A stretch of 64,000 nt of DNA from Clostridia bacterium (GTDB lineage Bacteria; Bacillota; Clostridia; Oscillospirales; CAG-272). The notes beneath the pieces were generated by a model. That model saw nothing but the letters and a program-made list of their open reading frames with translations, ran no database searches and was not told the DNA's origin. The position numbers and the translations under genes are program-made. Positions 1-7,433 of the stretch are shown one piece after another (position 1 is the first letter of the stretch; every line of letters begins with the position of its first letter). The DNA lies in the NCBI GenBank assembly GCA_017508425.1, contig JAFVYZ010000045.1:24709-88708 (forward strand), read 5' to 3'.

Positions 1-3000
1 CCAATCACCTTGTTTTACTTTGCAAAAACGAGATTGGTTACCAAAACCTGATCGCGCTGGTTTCGCGCGGATTCACCGAGGGCTTTTATTCCAAGCCTCG
101 CGTGGATACCGAGCTTTTAAGGGAACACGCCGAGGGACTGATCGCGCTTTCGGGCTGCCTTGCCGGCCGTATCCCTCAGCTGCTGCTCGGCGGTGATGTG
201 GAGGGGGCCGAAAAAACGGCATTTGAATATGCCGATATTTTCGGAAAAGATAATTTTTATATTGAAATTCAAGATCACGGGCTTGCCGAGCAAAAGCAAG
301 TTTTGCCGATGCTTGCATCTCTTGCTCAAAAATGCTCCTTGCCGCTGGTTGCCACCAATGACTGCCATTATTTGTTACGCTCGGATGCGGAAACGCAGGC
401 GGTATTGATGTGCATTCAAACCAACAGTCGCCTTGATGACGGTCGCCCTCTCGGCTTTGAGACCGATGAATTTTATTACAAAGATACCGACGAGATGAAA
501 ATGCTGCTCGGTGCTTATGAGGGCGCGATCGAAAACACGGTGAAAATTGCCGAGCAGTGTAATTTTTCCTTTGATTTTTCAAAAAATCATCTGCCGAAAT
601 TTCCGTGCCCCGCGGGGACGAATGCCGTTTCGCATCTTCGCGATCTCAGTGAAAAGGGCCTTTCCCGTCTTATGGCATCGGGCGGCGTTGCGCTCGATCG
701 CTACGGCTCTTCCGCTTACCGCGAGCGCATGGCGTACGAGCTTTCGGTGATTGAAAAAATGGGCTATGCCGATTATTTCCTTATTGTACAGGATTACGTG
801 AATTTTGCCAAATCAAGATCCATTCCCGTTGGTCCCGGACGTGGCTCCGGAGCCGGAAGCTTGGTGGCCTATTGTCTTGGTATTACCGACGTGGATCCGC
901 TGCGCTTTGATTTGCTTTTCGAGCGTTTTCTCAATCCCGAGCGTGTCAGCATGCCCGATATTGACGTTGATTTTTGCTACAATCGACGCGATGAGGTCAT
1001 CGATTATGTGACAAGACGATACGGGCGAGAGCACGTTTCTCAAATCATTACCTTTGGTACTCTTGCCGCACGCGCGGCTGTGCGCGACGTCGGCAGGGCG
1101 TTGGGGCTCCCGTATGCCGACGTTGATGCTGTGGCCAAGGCCATTCCGCGCGAGCTCGGCATTACCATTGCCGACGCGCTCAAAAAACAACCGCTTGCCG
1201 CGCTTTATGAGAGCAAGCGAGAAATCAAAAAGCTGATCGACCTTGCAATGGCCTTGGAGGGGATGCCTCGAAACGCCTCGATCCACGCGGCCGGCATTGT
1301 GATCACCGAAAAGCCGATCTCCACGTATTTGCCATTGGCAACTCCTACGGGTGCGTTGGTAACCCAGTACGATATGGATACCGTAGCGGCTCTGGGACTT
1401 CTTAAATTTGACTTTTTGGGTCTTCGTTATTTAACGATCATTGAGGATGCCGTAAGATCCATACGCCGAGAGGATCCCGATTTTGACATCAAGAGCATCC
1501 CACTTGACGATGCTGCTACCTATCGACTGATCTCGCGCGGTGCAACGTCGGGGATCTTTCAATTGGAGTCGGGCGGTATGCGGCAAATGCTGGCCAACCT
1601 CGCTCCAAACTGCTTCGAGGATATTGTGGCGGCGATCGCACTTTATCGCCCCGGCCCCATGGATTCGATTCCCGAATTCATTAAAAATCATCACGATCCC
1701 GAACGGGTCACGTACAGCATTCCTCAGCTTGAACCCATTTTACGCTCCACTTATGGATGCGTGGTGTACCAAGAGCAGGTCATGCAAATTTTCCGCGAGC
1801 TGGCCGGGTACAGCTTTGGTCACGCTGATATTGTACGCCGTGCAATGTCTAAGAAAAAGGCCTCGGTGATGGAGGCGGAGCGCGGTTCTTTTCTCGAGGG
1901 ATGTGCGAAAAACGGCATCTCCAAGGTGTTGGCCGGCGAGCTCTTTGACAAGCTCTCGGATTTCGCCAATTACGCCTTCAACAAAAGCCACGCGGCGGCA
2001 TACGCTATGATCTCCTATCAAACCGCATATTTGAAGGAGCACGCGCCCAAAGCTTATTTTGCGGCGTTGCTTACCTCGGAGCTGGGGAATATGCCCAAAA
2101 TCGCTGCGTATATTGCCGAGGTTGGCCGCCGCGGTGTGCGCGTCCTGCCGCCCGACATCAATGCTTCGGAGATCGATTTCAGCGTTTCGGGCGAGCATAT
2201 TCGATTTGGGCTTTTGGCTTTGAAAAACGTCGGCAAGCAATTCCTTGAAATGGTCGTGGAGGAGCGAAAGCTCGCCGGTCCTTACCGTTCCTTTGACGAT
2301 TTTCTTGACCGAATGGCCGCACATGACCTGAACAAGCGCCAAATCGAAGCCCTTATAAAATCAGGGGCGTTTGATTCGCTCGGCATATACCGAAGCCGCT
2401 TGCTTGCGGTTTATGAGCAAATGATCGATCAATTCCAAAGTAAGAACCGTACCAACCTCACAGGACAGATCGATATGTTTTCTACCGATCTCGGCATGGC
2501 ACCGACCGTTTCTTACCCCGACCTGCCCGAGCTTGAGCTGCGACAGCTGTTGGCCGCCGAAAAGGAGGCCGCCGGTATGTATTTTTCAGGACACGTGTTG
2601 GATGGATTTTCCGAGGCACTTTCCGATCCGCGGTATCAGTCGATTGAAACGCTTTTGGAGGAAAATGAAGAGGGAGATACGCTTGTTGATCGTCAAAACG
2701 TAACGGTAGCGGGTATCATTACCGCCCTCACCACCAAATCGACCAAAACGGGCGATCCAATGGCCTTCTTTACGGTGGAGGACCGTATGGGCGAGATCGA
2801 GTGTATCGCTTTCCCGAAGATCCGCGAAAAATTCATCGATGTGATCCTGTCGGATAACGTTGTCGCGATTGACGGGCAAATCTCGCTTCGTGAGGATGAA
2901 AATCCCAAGATCATTGTGTCACGTATGACCGAGCTTCCCGCGAATGGCGCGAAGGGTGCCGATGCGACGGGCGGCAGGCTGTCAAGCGCAAGGATCCTTT

Positions 3001-3203
3001 ATTTGCGCGTGCCGTCCTTGGCGGACCCTCTTTGCCAAAAGGTGCGAGACCTGCTTTCGCGTTTTTCGGGCACGCTTCCCGTATCTGTTTTTGACGCCTC
3101 GACCAAAACCTACCACAAGCAACAAACCGGTATTTTGCCGAGTGAAAAGGCGTTTGACGCGCTTTGTGCCTTGCTTGGAAGTGAAAACGTGGTGCCAAAA
3201 TAA
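1..3203 (+). CDS. dnaE: DNA polymerase III subunit alpha (DnaE), 5' end cut off by the window
   Basis: Replicative DNA polymerase catalytic subunit. The first complete codon is at 3, the frame is open from there, and 1,066 residues are visible before TAA at 3201-3203. Roughly 90 N-terminal residues of the PHP domain lie outside the window. Visible parts in order: the rest of the PHP domain (to about residue 200), the polymerase core with GPGRGSGAGS and the catalytic acidic motif PDIDVDF near residue 320, the helix-hairpin-helix region, and an OB fold with AFFTVEDRMGEIECIAFP near residue 895. A GTG at 102 could be read as a start, but the upstream codons continue the conserved PHP sequence without a break, so it is not the real one. 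An intrinsic terminator follows at 3241. Identity is secure; whether the strain also has PolC cannot be told here. Confidence 0.96.
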   Translation, partial: NHLVLLCKNEIGYQNLIALVSRGFTEGFYSKPRVDTELLREHAEGLIALSGCLAGRIPQLLLGGDVEGAEKTAFEYADIFGKDNFYIEIQDHGLAEQKQVLPMLASLAQKCSLPLVATNDCHYLLRSDAETQAVLMCIQTNSRLDDGRPLGFETDEFYYKDTDEMKMLLGAYEGAIENTVKIAEQCNFSFDFSKNHLPKFPCPAGTNAVSHLRDLSEKGLSRLMASGGVALDRYGSSAYRERMAYELSVIEKMGYADYFLIVQDYVNFAKSRSIPVGPGRGSGAGSLVAYCLGITDVDPLRFDLLFERFLNPERVSMPDIDVDFCYNRRDEVIDYVTRRYGREHVSQIITFGTLAARAAVRDVGRALGLPYADVDAVAKAIPRELGITIADALKKQPLAALYESKREIKKLIDLAMALEGMPRNASIHAAGIVITEKPISTYLPLATPTGALVTQYDMDTVAALGLLKFDFLGLRYLTIIEDAVRSIRREDPDFDIKSIPLDDAATYRLISRGATSGIFQLESGGMRQMLANLAPNCFEDIVAAIALYRPGPMDSIPEFIKNHHDPERVTYSIPQLEPILRSTYGCVVYQEQVMQIFRELAGYSFGHADIVRRAMSKKKASVMEAERGSFLEGCAKNGISKVLAGELFDKLSDFANYAFNKSHAAAYAMISYQTAYLKEHAPKAYFAALLTSELGNMPKIAAYIAEVGRRGVRVLPPDINASEIDFSVSGEHIRFGLLALKNVGKQFLEMVVEERKLAGPYRSFDDFLDRMAAHDLNKRQIEALIKSGAFDSLGIYRSRLLAVYEQMIDQFQSKNRTNLTGQIDMFSTDLGMAPTVSYPDLPELELRQLLAAEKEAAGMYFSGHVLDGFSEALSDPRYQSIETLLEENEEGDTLVDRQNVTVAGIITALTTKSTKTGDPMAFFTVEDRMGEIECIAFPKIREKFIDVILSDNVVAIDGQISLREDENPKIIVSRMTELPANGAKGADATGGRLSSARILYLRVPSLADPLCQKVRDLLSRFSGTLPVSVFDASTKTYHKQQTGILPSEKAFDALCALLGSENVVPK

Positions 3204-3240
3204 CAAAATTCGCGTTTGTTACCATATTGATTCAGTATGG

Positions 3241-3288
3241 ATCACCCCCATTTTGCCGCACACTATCGGCGAGTGGGGGTGATTTTTT
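3241..3288 (+). terminator. Intrinsic terminator of dnaE, overlapping the next gene's start
   Basis: ATCACCCCCA (3241-3250) pairs perfectly with TGGGGGTGAT (3274-3283), with an inner GCCG/CGGC stem, and is followed by a T run at 3283-3288. The likely TTG start of the following gene lies at 3287-3289, and the GGGGGTGA part of the right arm doubles as its only ribosome binding site. Confidence 0.85.
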
Positions 3289-5668
3289 GCATTACAAAAA
3301 AATAGGAAATAAAGCGGCAAGCGTCTTTTTGTCTTTGACCCTTGCAATTCTTGCTTCGCTTTCGGTCTTGGTAGCCGGCTTTGGAATATGGGCTTGTACG
3401 GTTCCCGACGGTGAGCTGAAGGAGGAATTGTTCGCCATCGGCGTTGCCGATCGCACCACGCGACTTTTCGTGTACGATGCAAGCGGCAATGAGAAGGAGC
3501 TTGCGGGAGACCGCGTCAGCGGCTTTGAAAATTCACTTTACTGTTCGGTAAATAATATGTCTCCCTACCTAAAAAACGCTTTTATTGCCATTGAGGACAA
3601 GCGATTTTATGATCACGGCGGCATTGATTGGGCAAGGACGTTGGCGGCCGCAAAGGGCTATGTTTCGGGGCAAAATGACGGAGCCTTTGGCGGTTCTACA
3701 ATTACGCAACAGCTGATTAAAAATCTTACGGGCGAAAGTGAGAAAACGCTCTCCCGAAAGGTGAGTGAGCTGATCCGTGCGGCCAAGGTGGAGCGAAAAT
3801 TATCCAAAAACGCCATCCTTGAGCAATATTTGAACGTGGTAAATTTGGCCGAAAACTGTTACGGTGTTAAAACCGCCGCCAATGCTTATTTTTCAAAGGA
3901 GCCGAGCGAATTATCCCTGGCGGAATCGGCCACCATTGCGGCCATTACCAACAATCCCACAAAATACAATCCCATCCGTCATCCCGAGCAAAACAAAAAG
4001 CGCCGCGACGTGATCCTTTTGGAAATGCTCGCTCAAAAAATGATTAGTGAGGAGGAATACCGAGAGGCGATTTCGACCGGCATTGAATTGAAGGTGAATA
4101 AGGATGCCATGACGGGACGTGTAAATTCCTGGTATGCCGATCTTGCCATTTCCGACGTGATAAAGGATCTTGTGAAGGAAAAGGGATATACCGAGGCGGC
4201 TGCCGGGCGGCTTGTTTATTGCGGCGGTCTTAAGATCTACGTGGCGATGAATGAGGAGCTGCAAAAAATCGTGAGTGAATATTACGAGAATACAAGTCAT
4301 TTTCCCGTTCATCAAGGAGGGGAGCAGGCACAAAGCTCGCTGATGATCATAGACCCCAAAAACGGAGATATTTTGGCCATTGCAGGTGCTGTTGGCAAAA
4401 AGGCCTTCAATCGCGTTCAAAATTTTGCCACCGATACCAAGCGCCCGTCGGGCTCAGTGATCAAGCCGCTGTCGGTCTATGCGCCGGCAATTGAAAAAAA
4501 TATCATCACGTATGGCACGGTCTTTGATGATGTTCCGCTTCTTTTTCGGCAAAACGGTGCGCCTTGGCCTAAAAATTCTCCGGACATCTATCGAGGGCTG
4601 ACGACCGTAAGCACGGCCTTAACGCATTCTGTTAATACCGTTTCGGTTTCAATATTGCGACGTCTCGGGGCGAAGGAATCGTACCGATTTTTAAAGGAAA
4701 GATTAGGATTTACAAGCCTTTCGGGAGAAAAAGATCTTGGTGCGGCGGCCTTAGCACTCGGACAGCAGCATCAGGGTGTTTCACTTCGAGAATTGCTGGG
4801 CGGTTACACGGCCTTGGCCAACGAGGGTGTGTTTGAGGGAACAAGAAGCTATTATAAGGTCCTTGACAGTAAGGGGGAATTGCTTCTTTCAAAGGAAAGT
4901 GAGGAGCGGCGTGTTCTTTCGGCCGATACGGCATATATTACCACCATGATGCTACGCCGTGCCGTGCGGGAGGGGACCGGTAAAGCGATCACTCTCAAAG
5001 AAAGGGTCGATGTGGCGGGCAAAACGGGAACAAGCAGCAACAATTGCGACAAATGGTTTATCGGCTATACTCCCACGCTCCTTTGCGGTGTCTGGTACGG
5101 TTATGAATACCCGAAGTCGGTGGCGGACGTTTCCGGAAATCACGCATTGAAGATTTTTGATGACATTATGACGTGTGCTGCCGAGAAAGGCGCTATGCAA
5201 AATGAGAGCTTTCATACGCCCGAAAACGTCGTTGCGGTACGGTACTGCAAAGACTCGGGGCAGCCGCTCGGTGAGGCTTGCTCCTTTGATCCGCGAGGCG
5301 ATCGCTCCGAGATCGGTTATTTCAAAAAGGGGACGGAGCCCCGGGGAGAATGCCGCTGCCACGTGCTGATCGACTACTGTGACCAAGGTGGTGTCGCAAC
5401 CGACGTGTGCCCCGAAGAAGGAACTCATAAAATCGCACTTTTACGAGTCTTGAGAACCTTTCCGCGCCAGATCAAGGTGCTCGATGCACCGTATTCTTAT
5501 GGAGGAATATTTGTCAAAAAGGGACGGGAATTATCAAATAATGAGCCGTATTATGCGAATAAATACGAAACAAAGCAAAATTTCGGCATCGGAATGGGCG
5601 TAATACCGTACAATCACGCATGCAATATTCATGGGGGAGATGATTTTTGGCGACGGCGCGCAGGATGA
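3287..5668 (+). CDS. Class A penicillin-binding protein (bifunctional transglycosylase/transpeptidase)
   Basis: Polymerises lipid II and cross-links peptidoglycan outside the cytoplasmic membrane. The protein of about 793 residues has a short cytoplasmic start (HYKKIGNKAAS), one membrane anchor (about residues 10-35), a GT51 transglycosylase domain (EDKRFYDHGGIDWAR, GGSTITQQLIKN, KVERKLSKNAILEQYLN) and a transpeptidase domain with the three active-site boxes SGSVIK, SVN and KTGTS. A Cys-rich C-terminal tail of about 150 residues follows (for example GECRCH, DVCPEEG). I chose TTG at 3287 because it follows GGGGGTGA at good spacing and gives a clean anchor. A TTG at 3227 is in frame but would add 20 residues read through the dnaE terminator. 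It stands alone, ending at a bidirectional terminator. The family (PBP1A/PonA type) is certain; the start is less so. Confidence 0.92.
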   Translation: MHYKKIGNKAASVFLSLTLAILASLSVLVAGFGIWACTVPDGELKEELFAIGVADRTTRLFVYDASGNEKELAGDRVSGFENSLYCSVNNMSPYLKNAFIAIEDKRFYDHGGIDWARTLAAAKGYVSGQNDGAFGGSTITQQLIKNLTGESEKTLSRKVSELIRAAKVERKLSKNAILEQYLNVVNLAENCYGVKTAANAYFSKEPSELSLAESATIAAITNNPTKYNPIRHPEQNKKRRDVILLEMLAQKMISEEEYREAISTGIELKVNKDAMTGRVNSWYADLAISDVIKDLVKEKGYTEAAAGRLVYCGGLKIYVAMNEELQKIVSEYYENTSHFPVHQGGEQAQSSLMIIDPKNGDILAIAGAVGKKAFNRVQNFATDTKRPSGSVIKPLSVYAPAIEKNIITYGTVFDDVPLLFRQNGAPWPKNSPDIYRGLTTVSTALTHSVNTVSVSILRRLGAKESYRFLKERLGFTSLSGEKDLGAAALALGQQHQGVSLRELLGGYTALANEGVFEGTRSYYKVLDSKGELLLSKESEERRVLSADTAYITTMMLRRAVREGTGKAITLKERVDVAGKTGTSSNNCDKWFIGYTPTLLCGVWYGYEYPKSVADVSGNHALKIFDDIMTCAAEKGAMQNESFHTPENVVAVRYCKDSGQPLGEACSFDPRGDRSEIGYFKKGTEPRGECRCHVLIDYCDQGGVATDVCPEEGTHKIALLRVLRTFPRQIKVLDAPYSYGGIFVKKGRELSNNEPYYANKYETKQNFGIGMGVIPYNHACNIHGGDDFWRRRAG

Positions 5669-5681
5669 AAAATTGAGTCCC

Positions 5682-5719
5682 AAAAAAGAGGGATCGCGGT
5701 AAAGCGATCCCTCTTTTTT
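5682..5719. terminator. Bidirectional terminator between the PBP gene and mnmA
   Basis: A 16-base arm, AAAAAAGAGGGATCGC (5682-5697), pairs perfectly with its complement at 5704-5719 around a 6-base loop. The A run and T run make it work for both convergent genes; the last base overlaps the mnmA stop codon. Confidence 0.93.
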
Positions 5720-6774
5720 TATTGGATTTTTCCGCCACCGACGACGATATCCCCATCGTAAAGGACAAGAGATTGCCCGGGTGACACGGCGCGCTGCGGC
5801 TCGTCAAATTCTACGATCATTTCATCCTTACCCGTTTGCTCTACACGTGCCGGTGCCGCCTCTTGACGGTAACGTGCCTTTGCAAGCAATTTCAGGGGTG
5901 ACGTTACGCTGTCGAAGGGAATAAAGTTGAGATTGGTAATGGTTAACCGTCTTGTGAAAAGATTCTCATTTTCACCAAGGGTCACGGTGTTGTCGTGTGC
6001 GGATTTGGATACCACAAATGCAGGCTTGCCCAGTGCAATGCCAAGACCCTTGCGCTGGCCTATGGTGTAATGGATAATGCCGCGGTGCTCTCCCAACACT
6101 CGACCGTCCGGAGAAAGAAATGCACCCGGCTTCGGCACAACTGCGCCAAAATCCTCAATGAACTTGGCATAATCACCATCGGGGATAAAGCAAATGTCCT
6201 GACTTTCGCGTCGGCTTGCCGCCTCAAATCCGTTTTTTGCCGCAAGCTCCCTTACCTCACACTTGCTCATGGTTCCTAAGGGGAATTCTACCGAAGAAAG
6301 CATTTCCTGCGTGAGCGTATAAAGCACGTAAGATTGGTCTTTGGCGGTATCCTTGGCGCGGCGCAGCAAAAAACGCCCGTTAGCATCCCTTTCAACTTGG
6401 GCGTAGTGTCCTGTGGCAATGCGGTCGTAACCGTGCTCCTTGGCAAAATGCAAAAGGGCCCCGAATTTGATCTCTTTATTGCAGTCGATGCAAGGATTCG
6501 GCGTTTTTCCGTCCAAATAGGCTTTTATAAATGCTTTTACAACCTTTTCCTTGAACGAGTCGCTCAAATTGGCAACAAAATGGGGGATCCCCAGCATACC
6601 ACAGGTTTTTTTGGCATCCTCAATATCTTTTATCGCGGCCTCGGCGTGCTTGCCGGGGGTAAAGGAAAGCTGCATGGTAACGCCCGCAGCCTCACGTCCT
6701 CTTCCGGCCAGTAAGGCCGAAACGGCACTGTCAACGCCCCCGCTCATAGCGATCATTATTTTTTCATTCATCAT
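5719..6774 (-). CDS. mnmA: tRNA-specific 2-thiouridylase MnmA
   Basis: Installs sulfur at C2 of wobble uridine 34 in tRNA-Lys, -Glu and -Gln, using ATP to adenylate the base and a persulfide on a catalytic cysteine. The 351-residue product has the PP-loop SGGVDS close to the N terminus, the first catalytic cysteine in NPCIDCN, the conserved GHYAQ, and the second cysteine in SQDICFIPDG. This is the usual length for bacterial MnmA. The start is the first ATG of ATGATGAAT at 6774, which overlaps the TGA stop of trmL by four bases, so translation is probably coupled. The pair forms a two-gene tRNA anticodon-modification operon. The terminator at 5682-5719 closes it. Confidence 0.96.
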   Translation of the reverse strand: MMNEKIMIAMSGGVDSAVSALLAGRGREAAGVTMQLSFTPGKHAEAAIKDIEDAKKTCGMLGIPHFVANLSDSFKEKVVKAFIKAYLDGKTPNPCIDCNKEIKFGALLHFAKEHGYDRIATGHYAQVERDANGRFLLRRAKDTAKDQSYVLYTLTQEMLSSVEFPLGTMSKCEVRELAAKNGFEAASRRESQDICFIPDGDYAKFIEDFGAVVPKPGAFLSPDGRVLGEHRGIIHYTIGQRKGLGIALGKPAFVVSKSAHDNTVTLGENENLFTRRLTITNLNFIPFDSVTSPLKLLAKARYRQEAAPARVEQTGKDEMIVEFDEPQRAVSPGQSLVLYDGDIVVGGGKIQ

Positions 6775-7277
6775 TTTGCATTCCAATCGTATTTGGTGAG
6801 GTGGCCGATTTCGCAAAGACCCTCAAAGTCTCGTTGACGGAAGATCTCATAAACCGCGATCGCCACCGAATTGGAAAGATTAAGACTGCGCAGCTTGTCG
6901 CGCATGGGGATACGTACCGCCGTTTCGGGATGTGCAAAGAGCAGATCCTCGGGCAAGCCCGCGCTCTCCTTGCCAAACATCAAAAAGACCTCATCAGGAT
7001 AGAAAACGTCGGCATAGGTATTTTGTGCCTTGGTGGTAAAAAAGTAAATGGGCTTATCGCCGTGCTTGCTCAAAAAATCGGCAAGACCGTCATAATAGGT
7101 GATATCAAGCTTGTCCCAGTAATCAAGCCCGGCACGCTTTAATTTTTTATCATCAATGGCAAATCCGAGGGGCTTTATCAGGTGCAAGGATGCCCCTGTG
7201 GCCGCGCAGGTCCGTGCCACGTTGCCTGTATTTTGCGGGATCTCGGGTTCAAATAAAACGATATGAACGTGTGGCAT
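6771..7277 (-). CDS. trmL: tRNA (cytidine/uridine-34-2'-O)-methyltransferase TrmL
   Basis: SPOUT-class methyltransferase that 2'-O-methylates the wobble base of leucine tRNAs using S-adenosylmethionine. The 168-residue protein begins HVHIVLFEPEIPQNTGNVAR, the family's N-terminal signature. It carries the trefoil-knot cofactor motifs FGKESAGLPEDLL and RIPMRDKLRSLNLSNSVAI near the C terminus. The ATG at 7277 is preceded by AGGAG seven bases upstream; an in-frame codon further upstream (7340) lacks a ribosome site. Its stop overlaps the mnmA start, so two wobble-position modifiers are made from one message. Length and motifs match the family; it was formerly called YibK/CspR. Confidence 0.95.
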   Translation of the reverse strand: MPHVHIVLFEPEIPQNTGNVARTCAATGASLHLIKPLGFAIDDKKLKRAGLDYWDKLDITYYDGLADFLSKHGDKPIYFFTTKAQNTYADVFYPDEVFLMFGKESAGLPEDLLFAHPETAVRIPMRDKLRSLNLSNSVAIAVYEIFRQRDFEGLCEIGHLTKYDWNAK

Positions 7278-7374
7278 AAAAAACTCCTTTGCCCATGTAC
7301 TGCTCCTATTATAACTGATTTTTCGCCGTCTTGCAAGCACTCAAAAATAATTTGCAATTTTTTTGTTTTTGCTA

Positions 7375-7403
7375 TGGAAATTCGACTTAATATGTAGTAT
7401 AAT
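7375..7403 (+). promoter_or_regulatory. Sigma-A type promoter of secA
   Basis: A perfect -10 TATAAT lies at 7398-7403, with a weaker -35 (TGGAAA, 7375-7380) 17 bases upstream. It lies 30 bases before the AGGGAGGAA ribosome site of secA. Confidence 0.7.
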
Positions 7404-7433
7404 AATTATAGTTTTATATCCAGGGAGGAAACT

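Noticed and set aside
102-3203. GTG at 102 as the start of dnaE
   Set aside because: Conserved PHP-domain sequence continues upstream in frame to the window edge.
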